Source: Colius striatus (lineage: Eukaryota; Chordata; Aves; Coliiformes; Coliidae). Taken from it: DNA of 64,000 nucleotides. The stretch is taken from positions 8,894,915 to 8,958,914 of the forward strand of contig NC_084771.1 in the NCBI RefSeq assembly GCF_028858725.1, written 5' to 3'. The position numbers were made by a program, and so were the translations under genes. Below are positions 13,101 through 28,100 of this stretch, one piece after another; position 1 is the stretch's first letter, and each line of letters starts with the position of its first letter. Under the pieces are notes generated by a model. That model saw only the letters and a list, made by a program, of their open reading frames with translations, had not been told where the DNA came from and searched no databases.

Positions 13101-16100
13101 GTACCTTTTGCAGCAGTATTGTGTTTGCTACCAAGACAGATGGTGTTCTCCTGAATGGATTCATATATGGCTTCATAGTCCCAAGGAGAAGCTCCCAAGC
13201 ACCACTTCAAGAAAGACGTAATCTGACTGTCCTATAATTGATATTGAACCTACTGGTTTCAACCCAGTGATGATTGCTCAGGGTAGTCTTGTGTGAATCA
13301 TTGCTCTTCCTGACTGGTTGAGTGGATGGAAGACTCAATTCTGCTCTTTCACAACATGAGAATAACCCTGAGTTTCAACACTGTAGGAAGACAATGATCT
13401 TATATCCAGGCACTAGAAACACAGAATAACTAACTCCCTCTCACCTCACAACGGCAGGAGTCTCCAAACGTGCTGCAGCCTTGGCAGGTTGTTATCAGCA
13501 GAATAAGGAGCTGTGCTGCTTACCTCATACCCTTCAGTAATTATGGATGATCCCAAAATACCAAGATGGTAATCCAAGGCTGGCTACACACCACAGGCAT
13601 GCCAAAACCTCTCAGTCTTCCCTTTGATGGGACTGTGACAAATCAGTGCCAGCTAAGCTTACTTTCAGAGCAAAGAACCAGCTCAGTGCTGAGCTGAAAG
13701 CCCATTTTCCTGTTCTGCTTTAGCAGATGGCAGCCTGAAATCAGCTCAGGGTATGCAATGCACAGGGCTGCTGCTGTTTTCTTTAGGAAAATGGTATTTT
13801 TGGCATGAGATTTTCCTCATTTCATAACAATTAGTAGGAATTTTACATGCCTCTTGGGAAACAAGGAACCACTGACTGCATGGCACTGTTCTTCTGTCAA
13901 TATTTCTCACACGTGTCTTCACTTATGGAAATTTCAGAGCTTATTAACAGAACTCAACAAACTTCTGAGTAACAGAAGGGTGCTTATGAGGAAAACTGAC
14001 CACGTAGGAAGCATCTGCATCATGGGAAGATTCGTTTAACCTGATGTAAATCAACCCAGTTACCTGTTGCAGGGCTTGACATCAGTTGACGACTTGCCTT
14101 TCACAGTGCTACCACACATTCCAAACCCAGCTTGGCTAGACTCAAGTTTCATGTCCCATTTCCCTGCACCTCTGAAGAAGAATGTCAAGTTTGTTTTTTC
14201 TTTTCAAAATGTTATTTTGTTGGTGTAATAATCAAGGGATAAACTGGGCCTTCGAGGTTAAAATGGTCCAAACTTTTCTGTCACCGGCAGAAGCCAAAAC
14301 CTGAATTGGTTTTGAAAGACATGAAGCACTGCTGTGTATTACAAATATTTTCTCTTATTTGGTTTGCTTGGCTAAAAATAACCACATTAAACTGTCATTT
14401 CCAAATTGAAGTGTGTCTTGCATCTCATATGGTCCTCAGAGAAAAAACAGAGAGCAGCATGTGTCAAGGGCCAAACATATGGATGAGATTAGCATTCGCT
14501 CACCACTGGGGTCCAAAGCAAACATGGAGCAGCAGAACTTACAAGCAGCACCTCCCTGTTTCCACCATAGTCACTAAATTCTTCAGGATCCTGCTTGATA
14601 AACCCTTTCTTATTAAACTGCCTAGCAGCCCTGGACTTCTGAGATTAAACAACCATGCAAGACAATGACATTAGCTCTGTTTCTCTTGTCATCACTTACA
14701 GCCATTGTAATAGCTGCTGTGATGACCGTCACTGTGTGGCTCAGATCATGTTTGCAACTAAGATTTTCCAAGGATTCAGTAGCATTTAGAGCTCACCTTC
14801 TTCATCAGCCTTTAAAGAACCCAGCCTTAACATAAATAATAATCTACCTCTGTTTGCATGCAAGACCTATGGAGACAGGCACTTTCCTTGATTCTATCAG
14901 ACTGATCTAACTTTTAAAAACATTTTTAAAGCAGATTGAATGATGTCTGAGCTGAGACTTCTTTCCATTCCCTTCTCTTCTCCCATCCTCACACTGAGTC
15001 AGCTCCTGTGGAAAGTGAGGTCAGTGTAGGGAAGGAAGGAGGAAGGCAATTCTTTCTGAACATAGACACAAAAATTGAGCTTTGGGTACAGCCAACTGAA
15101 CCAATCTCATCTAAAAGAAGGTAGCAAAGACAGTGCTGATTTTGAGGTTGTGTAGCTGAAAAGGTAGAAGAGATTGTCTATCCTATAATAAACCCCAGCT
15201 GTGCTGGCATGTTTATAGAAACCTTCTCCAGATCAGGCTGTTTGCCAAGGCAATTGCAGTCAGCCCTAAGAAGAAAAATGTGTCCAACTGTGCTAGATAC
15301 ATCAATGCACACAGAAGGCCTTTTGCAACCTTGTTATGCCTGAAAAAACCTCCTATGGAATGAAAGAAGTTTTAAGTTACAGTCATTCCCAGCAGTACAG
15401 CTCCAACCCTTCAGAGGACAGTTCTTGGAGAAACTGCCATCAAAAGAAACCTAGAGTCAGATATGACCCTGCCAGAAACAGCCCTTGCTGAGACCAGGAA
15501 CTGACTACCATCAGTGCTGTTACTCCATGTAAATCAACAAAAGGAAGATTTAGCTCTCAGGTTTCTGTCTGTACACCCTGAGCTCAGGATGTGCAATACC
15601 TCTGTAAGCTCCATGCCCATTGTCCAGCAACATCAGCTCCCGAGAGCGAGATAATGCCCAATACTGCTTAGAAACCAAACTCAACTGTACATCACAAGAG
15701 GAAGAGAATGGCAGTTCGCTCCAGCCTTGTGTGAAAGAAAACTCAGTTAATCAGAGTTATTTGGGAATTACAAAATGCTTCTTCCCCCTCCTCCCTCTCC
15801 AATCAACCCTGGTACAAAACCAAGTGCATCACAGACATTTTTACAGTGCTCTTTTTTTCCATTTCCAGTTTGGGGCTGGTGGTGACTCAGGGGAGGCCAT
15901 GGGTTTCTGCCTTGCCCTGCTGATGGGACACGTGTGTTTGGGGAGGATTTGCATCAGTGTTTTGGAAGAAAAACCCCCAAACATTGGGCAACATATTGTG
16001 TATCTTGGCTGCCTGTAGATTTCACCTGACCCTTGGAGCTCTAGAGCTGTTCTCGTCCGGAATGCTGACAGCTGCTGGAAAGGGGACAAATGATGTGCCG

Positions 16101-19100
16101 GAGGGCTGACCTTTTCCTGAACCTCAGTAACAACGTGTTTACTGAAGCTCCTAAGAGTCCTCTGCCACTTCATCCCAGAAATCACTCAGATCTACACCGA
16201 AGGACTTTCTGTTCTCCCACGACCCTCTTAGAAGTGTATCATACCATGGCTTGTAGCACTATCTTAGTTTGTGATGCTTTAGATCAAGGTTCTGCAGAAC
16301 TGCTGCACATGCCTAATAGTTTGCTTTTAGAGAAAAGCTTCCTTGTTCAAGGACAACAGTTCTTTATCACTGAACTTACCAGACAACAACTTGTCCTCCT
16401 TCCCTTACTGCATTTTCTTTTCTCTAAATTCAGTACTACAAGTTGTGTTACTTGTCCCCATGAGCAGCCTCAGAGATGTCATTCTTAGGGCTGGATTCAC
16501 TTAGGAAGGTGTCATGTTCTCTCAGCTAAGTGTCTCAGAACACACGGTCCCTTCCAAGGGCAATGAACAGTCACTAACTTGCCTCCTCTCCCACAGTGAG
16601 GTAATGCTGGAGAGAGCCTTATCTCTCTGCTGATCATATGAATCAAGGTAATAGTTCAGAACAAGCCCACACCTTTATACAGTTGCTCCACAAAATGTTA
16701 TCCTTTGCGTCTTTAATGGGGTTCTCATCAAACCAACCCAGTAACACACATCACAAAAGCAGGCACAGCTAGTTATAGGAAATGCATCCAAAGCAGCCCA
16801 GGTTAAAACCTCAACACAACTACTGTGGAAGTTACCTGAAGTAACTGAAGTTTAAAATCTCCCAAAGATTATTGTTGGTTTAGTGAACACAGATGCTGAA
16901 GAGCCTGAGATCACGTTTTGGTTGGTTAAGGTTACCACCTATTCCGGAATATCCTGTTTCTCCACATCTCAAGTGATTCCAACCTCTATGGAACTTCATT
17001 CTCTGCTGTTCCAAAGCTACCACAAGTTTGACATAATCTGGAGAGAATAATACAATCAAAGCAGCATTTTAATGGGCTAAAAACTGTTTCTTTGGGAGTG
17101 CTGCTTAGCAAGTTGTAGCTGCTTCCAATGGGCTGCTGGCAATCCAGGGATTTCAGACCAACTGGCCTTTCCCCAATGGAAAGGAAAGAAATTGAAGGCA
17201 ATCTGAGCTCTTTTGAGACAGAGGTAGTATAACCCAGCCCATTTCTACAAAGAGCAACCTACCACAGCAGTGGAGATGTCTCCATATGAAATGCAAGTGA
17301 CAGAGGGGTGGCCAAGTCGGTTTAGAGTGACTCCCTGACATCACCTCCAGTCACACACTGATGTGGCTGAGGTCAGACGTGGGCTATAAGTCCACTCATG
17401 GTTCATCAGATTGAAAGGCAGTGGGTTTTTACTGCTTCCTCAAAACATGTTTTTCAATCAAGTTCTTGAACTGGTTTCCTAAGATGGGAAATAAAAACAA
17501 TGAGGAGGTTGGAAAACATCTATTCAGCAATGGACCAGTGTGCAATAAACAATTCCCAGGTCTGTAGGTTTGACTTCATCTCTGGCTGAGGAAGCAGCTA
17601 TTTTCTTTGCCTAATAACGAGCATCATTTTGGCTCAGTGGCCATGACCTTTCTAGGCTTGTCTAGTCTGACCTTATGCTGTACCTCAAGGGGCTGGTAAC
17701 TGATGCAGACTGAATTCTTCATCACTGGCTTTTACAAGGAAGGGAATATGCTGTTTACAAAAGAGTATTAGGTAGATTTCAGCAAAGGCACCCTTTTGTT
17801 TTGTTATTACATCAGGCATTGTGTGGCAAAAACTAAGTCAGGCCATCTAAGGAACACTGGAATGAAAATTCAGTGAAGTTGCAGGTGATTTGTTTTACTT
17901 GCAGAGAGATATTTCTTCCTTGTCCAGTAGCAATGTACAGACTTTAAAGGTTAAAAAGCAGAAGTCTAAACCATAACACTAGACCATAAACCTCCTTTCT
18001 CCATCCCTGTTCCACAGGGTTTGGTTGCAGTCTAGATTGCAGACCACAGAGCACCCTCTCTACACGACTAGAATTACTTGGCTACTTAATCTCAGGGCTG
18101 GAGACACCCTCTTCCTCCTGCCTCGTTCTGCCTGGGAGGTACCTCTACTTACTTTCATGTCTATGAAATGCAAGTGACTCCAACCTCATGATCACTGTCA
18201 AGGTTTTCCCTATCATGATCCAGGATTTTCTTCTATTTCAACCCAAAGACCAGTGCAGATTCAGTCAGGCACATACACTGACAAAAGCCTTTGGCTCCTT
18301 GGGAGGAGTCAGCCTTCCAGGCTATAGTTGGAACGTTTCCTTGGTCATGGTTTCATACCAGTTAAAGCACAATCAGCTTCATCTCTGTTTGGAGAGATGT
18401 AATGAGAAACTTTGTATTTATATCATGCTGTTTCTTTACATAGCACTTTCCCTGCATTCATTCAGCTTATTTTTGGGCTTCCCAATGTGATATCAATATA
18501 CTGATTTGAATTCTCTACTTCATTTCAAATTCCTTTATCAAACACCATCATCACATCTGCTCTTTTCCAGGGCCAGTTATCCACCCAAAATGTTACAACT
18601 AATGAAATAAGCACCTGCATAAAGATGTATGTTTCATTATTTCTATTGAAAGAAAGACATGGGAGTGAGGAAGTGAATTTTTGAGGCTTCTGTGAGCCTC
18701 TAAAGAGGCTAAAGGTATTCTGCATTTGAGATGTGAGGAAACAAGGCCTGCCTTCCCAACTCAAATGTGCATTAAATAAATATATGCACATGGGTGACTG
18801 CACGTAGAACAATTGGTCAAAGTTCAGTGCATAAGAGAGAACATTTGCTCTAAACAAAGACAGTGTATTTTCCTGAGAAAGACTGTTTTATTCCCACCTG
18901 ATCTAGGTGAACCTGCTTCTTCAGGGGGGTTGGACTGGATGATGTCTAAAGGTCCCTTCCAACCCCTACCATTCTGTGATTCTCTGATTTCCTGCAAACT
19001 TGAAAAGATGTAAATTCCAAAAAGCTTTAGCCTTGAGGAATAAGCCAGAAATGATGCCACATACTTTAGATAGCAGTACTAAAAGGTTCCTTTAGCTGGG

Positions 19101-22100
19101 AAGGATTTTTAACAGCTTCTTTTTAGCCAGGAAAAAAAATACTTCATTAAAAAAAAGAAACAGAATGAATGTTGAAGGAAACATCCATTTAAATCACAGC
19201 AAAGCAGTGCGAAATCCAAACCAATCCTTTCGCAAATGTAAGATATAATGTCCTACAAAACCTCAAATTCCAAGACATTGCTCATCCCAAAGACACTTGT
19301 AATACAGAAATAAAATGAGAAAAGCACAAAGCTCCTAGCACACACACACACAGAAACACACACACAGAGTATTTTCTGGCTGCAGACACTTTGCTCTTGG
19401 GACAGACTGCTGACAGAACGGTACTTTAATTTCCTTTGCAACTGACATGTTTGGGCTATAATTTTTCCTTCAGAGAAACCAGGCATTTAATTCTTTCAGA
19501 AGATGAAATCAATGAACCAACAATTACTGTAAGAAGACTGATGCCAGCTTTTTGTTTTACAGGCTCAAAATAAATTGTCCCATGTCATTCTCACCGGCAT
19601 CACGTTGCCTCAGGACAAGCAGGAGCCAATTCTCTGAGAAACCGATTTTCACCTAATGATGATTGAACCAACCAAATCAAGCTTGACATTTTAAACTTTA
19701 AAGAAACATTCAGAACCTTGGGATTGTACTGCTTACGGTCTAGAGGTGACACTGAGGTCATTTAAGTGATTTTTCTTTAGAGGATACAAGCACAACAACA
19801 TAAGAAAGCCTCCATCCAATCTGAAGGAGGGAAATAGAAACTGGAAAAACTGCCAAGGGAGGAGATAACAAAATGCTGGCATGTGGAGAGCTGTCTGCTT
19901 GGCAAGCATGCACATGATTTACAAATGTTTGCTCATAATTATATCCCTGGAAGACTTGGGTGAATAATACTGTGGACAAAGACACCACTCGCAAAACAAA
20001 TGCAACACCCATTGAAGGGTGGGTGTACCTAAGGATATCATCACAAAGAAAGGGGGACCCATGCCTCACACTGCCCTGGTGCTTGCAAGACAAGGGAGAG
20101 GAAGGATGAAGCTGTGTATTAGGACATCCACTAATTCCCAGCTCTTTGGCAAGCTTTCTGGAAGAGGGAGGGCAGGGATCCTGGCAAGGTGCCACTGTGG
20201 TTTTTTGCTTCCTGGCATGACACGGCCAACCCAGAAGGGCACAGCTAAGAAGAAAGAACTTTCTGAGGTGACACCAGAAACAGGATTGAGGCAACAAGTT
20301 CACGTCATACAAGGTCCACTCAGTCACCACAGTGTAGCAATGAGGTTAAACTTGGGGTGTTTGCTGACGGCTGAAGGCTTTATATGTCCTTGCTCATCTC
20401 TTCCTATGGGTAAGCTCCATCTTAACGAGACTGTCAATGCAAAATAAAAGTACTGCAATTAATAACGTAAGGATGAGCAACAGCTCCCTTCCAGGAACAT
20501 TTCAGTAATTCCAGAAGAAACATGTCACAACTTCTCCAGATGAAAACATTAAGGACAAAGTATTCTGGGAGGAATTGTTTAGCCAGTCAGAAACCAAGAT
20601 GGAAACGTGCCAGATAGTGTTTTCATGATGCCTCCCCATACTCAGCACAAGGTGAAAACCCAGACCACAGAGCTTCACCCCCAAAAACACGTTGTTAATA
20701 TTGAGATATCACTGAGAATGAGAGTGAACTAAACTCAGTTCATCAATTTCTGTTGTTTAGAAGAGGATGCTTGGTGAAATAACATGCTTAGGAGAATAAA
20801 ACAGCGTCTGTTTCAGCACAAAGAACACTTCTTCAATTAAATACCATCTCAAAAGGTGAGGTCCTGCCCTCCAAAGTTCTGGAGCACCAGGTTCTCCCAT
20901 GTTTTCATTTTTCAAAGTGGTTAACATCCAGAATCACAACCAAGGCCTTGCCAGGCCTAGGCATGCTGCCAGTCAGGCGTCACTAGCTGCTGCAGCAAGG
21001 TGAGCAGAGGCACAAGAGCCTAGAACAAAGCAGAGCTCCTGTTCCTGGTGAAGCTTCTCTAAGAGAGAAACACAGCCCATCTGGGCAAAACACTATCGAG
21101 TTTTGTGGCCTTCTCATTGAGAGCATGGCTGAGGCACAGCACACTGAATGCCTCAGTACACCTCAGCCCGGATTTGAACTGCACATTCTGGTCTAGGAAA
21201 ACGGGCCATGGACAAGGGTCATGCAGCTGTACACAGGCCTCTGAGACTGGAATCCCAGGCAGTGCCAGCAATAACTGCTGGGATGGATTAAGGGAGTTAA
21301 GAGCTCCCTGCTTGTTTGTTTGGTGATGTGAGAGGAGTCCTCAGGGCCCTGCACACAGCTCTGTTCACTTCCTCTCTACAGGAACAAAACAATTAGGAGA
21401 GAAAGCACTGAGCAACACATCTGCAACAGCCCTTTGCATCTGATGATTGGTACTCAAGGTCCAGTATCTTCTCCATGCTTCTAGCACCCATCTTCTAGAA
21501 AAGCAGATGGCTGTCCTGTCCATCTGGTATATTCACATTTTCCCATCACCACTCTTAGCACATGGAAATACCAACTCAGCTCAACGAGAAAAACATTTAA
21601 ATCCCCCCTCAAATTTTACAAGCACAGACTCTGTGTCTCTCTCTGCCTTCAAAATGCCACAGATTGGCCCTGGTAGGACAACGCAAGTCCCAAGCACTGC
21701 TTCATCCTTCTTTCCATGACACCATTCCGCTTCCCAAGCCCCTGTCAGGTGTCTGTGTAGGTACATCCATGCCTGCCTGCGCTGGGTGGGGACCTGTGAG
21801 TGTGAAGCACCTGCAGTTATTAATAGTCCCTGGGACCAGACACAAAACTTTGTCATGCATACTGACTCTGGCACCCACATCCCACCCTATTTATATTAGA
21901 GATTGGGCTGGTCATGTCACAGGTGGGAGTGCTATTGCAAGTGATTCAAGATTTTAGGTTGCTGGGGGGTTATACTGGTGAAATTTGGTTCTATATGAAG
22001 CTTATATTTCACCTTTAAATTTCTCTCTCTAACAAAATGCAATCAAATGCAGACTATTTGCTGTTAACAGGATTCTTGCAGAGTCCAGTGAACAGCAAAC

Positions 22101-25100
22101 TCCCAGAGACAAGCCTGTTAATTATTACTGTGATGTTCTGGTGACAGAGGTTACTTTAGAATCTGTAGAGAAAATCAGCAGAAAAATCTGCAAAGTCAAC
22201 CCCCATTTTTCAATCTAAATCTCTGACAGTACATTCCAATTAGGGCACCTGCTGGAAGAGGAGACAGGACTGGCAGCAGAGCATGTCACAGACACTATGA
22301 AAGGATCAGTATCATATTGAGCATGAACTAACACAGTGGTCATGGCCTGGGAACTTTGACCCAGGATGGTTTTCCATCCAGGCTCCTAGCAGCCCCGTTT
22401 CATAAGGGCTTTGTAAACCCTACTGTTCCATTCTGTGGATCATCAGGATGGGAGAACTGAGATGTACAGAAGATTGTCAACTCCACTAAATCTACCTTCA
22501 CTAAACAAATAAAGCTCTTAGGGCAGATTTTTTAGTCTCTCCAACCAAAAAAGGAGGTTCAGAAGCCAAGTGCCAGCACTAATGTTACCCTTAAAGGAAC
22601 CTACAGCATGGGGAGTCCTGCCTACAGCAGGATCTCAAATGGGTGGCAGTTGGTATCACTAATATTGTCCCCATCACCCCACCCCTTCTCCCTTAGAATT
22701 AAATTCAACAACCTGAAGACAATTCAGCTCAATTGCAACTGCATCACCTTCTGCAGGATCTGGCTGCCAATCCCTGCCAATTGAATGTGCAGTTGCCAGG
22801 GCAACTGGTATGAAGAGCATGCACGTGCATCTCTGGGAGCTGTGCCAACCTTGAGCTCTCACAGCTGGGATGGATTAAATGCTTTCCTCCCCAGGAGCAG
22901 CCTGTCCTTACTTCCAGTGGGAGAGAGTGGGGGGGGCTACAGCAGCCAGCTCTTGGCAAGCAGCAACTTCTCTGCAGCTCAACACCTGCAGGAGAATGCC
23001 AGATGGCTGCAGCCAAGCTCAGGATAATCAAGCAGTGTAACGGGATGATCAATCACGCTGGAACACTTTACCCAATCAAATGCTGAGCACAAGTCCTGGG
23101 GTACACAGTTCATCATGTACACAGGCTGATGATGAAAGTAAAGAGCGTAACAAAACGTAATTAACCATCATTTCAAATGATTTTCTCCCGGTGGTTTCCC
23201 ACTTACCTGTTGTTGTCCCCTCACCCACCCCCTCCACTACCAGGAGGCTGTATCATATGGAGAGGACTACACCATCTCCTCTCTACCTCCAATATTTTAT
23301 CCTAGAAAACGTGATTAATGTATACAGAAACCTTCCTATCAACCTCTCAGACTACCTTCCAGGGCAAACTGCTTCCCAAAGTTTAGCTCTTCATTTAGTT
23401 CCTATTTCTTTAAGATCAAGGTTTAAACTTAGGTCAGAGCCTACTATGACCTTTCATATCTCTTTTGAGCCTGCAAGGCTTGTGCCCTATAAAAACTAAG
23501 TTGTACTCCAACCCTTCCCTTTATAGATGCACAGATGTATGTTTAACAAAGAAACACCTGACTTTATCTTTTCCATAGCTAAGAAAGAGCTGGAGCTCAG
23601 GATCACAAACTAAATCTGCTTTTGGTGGTAATACTATTTGTAACAATGGCAGACAGAGTCACTGCTACTGCACTGGTGTCATCACAGACAATTACTGCAT
23701 ACAACAGTGCCTATTAAATTGATAAACAGTGTAATCTAGGTAGTCCCATCATCCACAGGAAACCCCATCCAGCAGAGTGCAATGTCTGAAAGTCATCCAC
23801 TGAAGGCTGTAACTGGTATCTGAGACTCACTTGTCTGTCTGTGGATGACATTTGTGGTGCTATGATCTGGGATGTGACAGACAAAAGAAGGAGAAGCCAG
23901 TTAAGATTTATTTCATGTTAGTAGAAGACTTCTTCTCCTTTTCTCCTACAAACACATTCCAGAGAAACACTCCAAAGAAGCCATGTGTAAGATACTGGTG
24001 CATGGCTCACACAGCCTACAACCTGAAACCACCTTTGTGTTCCCATCGATGCCTCCGTACGTTTGAGGCACATAAAAGGATTTGAGAGTCCCCTCAAAGC
24101 TCAGCAGAGGCTCACCACCACACTTTGAAACACATTTCCTCACCTCTAAGATTCAAGCACATTCCACATGTGCCAGTTATTTAAAGTAGAAACACAAATG
24201 TCCCAGCACACAGGGCTTTGCAACTTGTGTTCATCAACAGGAGTCGACAGAGAAACACAACCCATTCTGGGCATAGCCAGGGAAACAAAACCCCAAACTT
24301 TGGCTGTTACAGGATGTGTCAACAGCCTTTGCAGAATAAGTCATATTTTCACAGAACAACAATAATTAGATCCTGCAAAGCCTCAGGGGCAAGGGGTGAG
24401 GGGACCTCTATCGTGATTAAGCAAGAGCACTGGCATTGCCCTGTGTTTCTAACTGGAAAGAAGAGGTTGAAGGGAGGAAAAAAGCATGTTCAGTTCTGCA
24501 AAAGTGACTGTTAAATCAAGACTTATGCTTCAGATGGGAGCTGGGGAGACAATGTGGCAAACCTGAGGTGTGTCACTATTCCCAGGGGCTGTTAGAATCC
24601 AACCAGTTTGACACACAGAAGGCAGAAATGTAACTACACTGTACTGCTAAGAGTTCACCTTGCTCTGTCATGCCAGTTTACGGTATTTCCCTTTAATCTC
24701 CACTCCCCTCCAGCTCTGGATCATCCCCAGCCCCCATCCTGGCAGATATCCCAGGGTGCAATGAACTGTCACTCTGCTCCATGCCCCAAAACTGTTCTTG
24801 CAGTGTCCTGTCAGGCAACTGCTCAAATGCAGACCCAGTGCCAGGACACCTCTCTCTCCAGTGCCTCTCTCTCCTGCATGCACTACTGGACTCTGGCACG
24901 CAGCAGCAGTCTGCTTGGGAAGCAGTGCTGCAGTACTGCCACAGTGTCTTTCTGTGCTGCCTCACTGAAAAAGAACCAGCTCTATCTTTCCAGAACAGAA
25001 GGGTACAATCACAGCCCTTTCAGAAAAGAAGATGCAGCCCAAATGAAAACCAGGGCTTATAGGAGAGAGGGTCAAGCAGGGAAACCAGGAAAGCACATGA

Positions 25101-28100
25101 TCAGACTCTCAGGCTGTAGCATCAGGCTGTTATTTTCCTTTATGAATAACTAAAGAATGTTGCTTATCTGTGAAGCAAGTTCATCCACTCCTCTCCCACA
25201 GGAATGCCTGCCCTGGTTGGGGGATCACTGCTTCTTGCTTAATGCTGACACACATGTCCTTGGGATTTAATACTTTTTTGCAAGGTTGGTTTGTTTCCAT
25301 TCAAACAAACCCGAGATTCAGTTAAAAATAAGACAGATAAAATATCCTTCTATCACAGTGACTGTCCTTCCTGGGTATTTTCACCAGAGCCTCTTGCTGC
25401 TCAAAGCCAGTGCTGCCCAGGACCACCACAGAAGCAGAGTCTGTCCTCAGCAAGGGGCTAACCAGGACAGGTGGTGAGGACATCCCAGAGCCAGCAGAGA
25501 CAGAAGGGGGCAAGAGGTTTCTCCTACCTCCTGGCAGTGCTCAGCTGCCCCTAGCTCCACTTCAGCCTGGCAGAGAGGATGGAAACTCCAGGGAAAGAGA
25601 GCAGAGTGGGCTTTGATGCTAATACCAATGGGCAGAAAAAACACATCCACCAATGCAGGGCATTCTTCCTCACTCCTTTTCTAACAAACCAGCAGGTTTT
25701 ACCCACAGAAAATTTCAGGTGGCTTGTGTGCCTTACATTATTGCTTTTGATCAAAATAGGGGGGTGTTAGCTCTTAAAAGGAAAGTCTCTCAGCTTTACA
25801 TTAGGTTCTAACGGGGCTTCTTGAAAATGGCTGTTCAAAATGAGCCATTTATAAATCCTTGCTCACAGCCTGAGCCCTTCTGCCTTAGGACAGTTCAGAT
25901 CAGCCCCTGCATGACTTTCCCCAGAACAGGCAGGGGCATTGTCCCTCTGCAACGGTGTGGAGCAAACAGAAAAGGACATACTTCGATTCTCAGGTGATGC
26001 AAGGGGGTCAAGTGCAGATGCTGCAATGGGAAGGTGGGGATATGCTAACCCCAGTGGCAACCTGGAACAGCACAGAAGCAGTGGGAGCATCTCCCTGTGT
26101 GGTGGTGGTGGCAAAGGAGGGAATAAGCTGTACCTCATAAAGACACATTACAGCAAGGAGGCTTCCTGCACACTGAAGGGCTCAGCTCAGTTACTCTTTT
26201 ACAGGTGATGAGAGGAACTGAGATATTAGCAGAGCCCAACATCCTGAAACATCAGCAAAGGATTCATGCTGTTGGCACCAACATCTGAATTCACCCCCTG
26301 AACTTCCACATGGCAGGAACCAGGCACTCATCTCAGCCTGAATCACACCTGAAATACATCAGTTCCTCTCCACTGCCTGTAATGGGAGTTGGTGGTGACT
26401 GCCCCACATGGGACATCCACCGGGCATATCTAACCTTTGGGCAAGTCCTGCCCAAAGTGCCCATAAACTGCTCTGGGCTGAGCAGCCAAAGGGCTGGTGG
26501 TGACAGGCCCCCCTCCCCTGGGGCTGCAGCAGGCCTGAATGGATGGAAGAGACACTGCCTGCCAGGGAAGCCCCAGCCAGCAACCTGACACCAGTGGCAT
26601 CTGTTAACAATTCTGTCAGAAGATGTCACTCTGACAAAGATGATTTATTCTGTGAAATAAAATCCAACATCTTCATTTTTTTCCCCCCGGTAAGTCAAAA
26701 CCAACTTGGCATTTTTATTCCAGTTTTACCTTTGCTGACCCATCCCTGGTGTGGAGAGTCTCACAAAAGAAGGTGACGTGGAAACAAAGCGAGTTAAGAT
26801 TCAAGCTCATTTTTGGGCAAACCTTGTGGCACACTTTTTCCCACTTAGAATACAATATGGAACTTCAGAGAGCTGCAACTTGCCACTTCCCTGTTTCAAA
26901 CACCTCCATCCCAAATGGAATCAGACCTTTTGAGTTCATTCACTACCCAGCAGTGAGATACCAAATCACCAGCAAACAAGCACCTGTGTGCTATCAGAAC
27001 CCGCTCGCCTGTCCTGCCAGCTGCACCCCACACCAGGCTGCACCCAAAGCAAGTCCCTGTACTGCACCTAACAGCGTGCAGCACCCTTAGTTGTTGGATG
27101 ATCTTTCCCTAACAACATTTCCCCTTGGAAAGCCAGACAATCCTGGGAAGACTGCAGGGTAATTACACGGTGCCTTTTGTGTTCACCCGTTTCTTAATAG
27201 CGGGGTGCCACAAAAGTAACACTGCCCTGCCTTTGTTCTCTCTCCCACAGAGACTTTAAAAGTACAAAACAAGTAATTAATGTCAGGTTGTTAATGATCT
27301 ATCACTGTGAGTTTGACTGGAATGAGTAAACAGAATGTATTTAACATTGCAGGTGCAGATCCAAGGACAAAAACAAAGTGGAAGAAACCCTTTAGCCCTC
27401 CTCCTTTCTCTCTCTCACACTTTTCTGTTAGAGCAGAATAAAACCTTTTTGACTACAGATACTCTTCCTAAGCCTTTGTTCTTTCTGGCCACCACTGACC
27501 ATTTAGGGTAACAAACAAAGCATGAGCATATCTGTGAGCTGAAACTAAAATACCAGCTTTCACCTCTGCTCAGAAGAGGACAGTGGAAGCCTTTGGGTTC
27601 ACAGATCTCAGATGCACTTGTTTGGACACCAGCATCAGTGACAGCAACTGCAATGGCATCCCTCAGCTCTGCTTGTGCTCAGCAGCACTCCCCAGCTGCT
27701 CAAACAGCTACACAAGCTTTCTAAAGCAAAAAGCTGCTTGCTCATGGTAGGACACAAGTCCCAGCATCTGGAGAGGCTGTCCACTGCCTGTGTGGAGGGT
27801 GGGAGGATGGGAAATCACACAGTCAAGGTGCTGTACAAACATCTGGGGTGGAGACACAGCTGTGTTTTCTGGGTGAGTTAGCAAGGCAAGATGACTCAGT
27901 GGCCTGCTCAGCATCTGTCTCAGTAGAAGATTAACCTCCATCCTAAATGTGGACACGGGTGAAGTGAAGGACAAATTCATCACGCTTAAGGGTAAAGACA
28001 TCTGGCTGGAGGCTCCCACTGTCCTCTTCATTACACTTGTCAAAGTAGGAGAACAGATTGCACACTCTGAGACAAAGCCACATTGTCAAAGTTGGGAAGT

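Noticed and set aside
19758..20330. 190-codon open frame on the minus strand in CAPN6 intron 1
   Set aside because: A 142-codon frame overlaps it on the other strand, the peptide resembles no family I know, and no promoter or splice context supports it. Likely chance.
22430..22500. Possible further MIR relic (GATGGGAGAACTGAGATG)
   Set aside because: Too short a match and no supporting landmarks on either side.
24608..25153. 181-codon open frame on the plus strand in CAPN6 intron 1
   Set aside because: Composition is rich in Ser, Cys and Gln like translated non-coding DNA, and other frames are open over the same stretch. No recognised domain.
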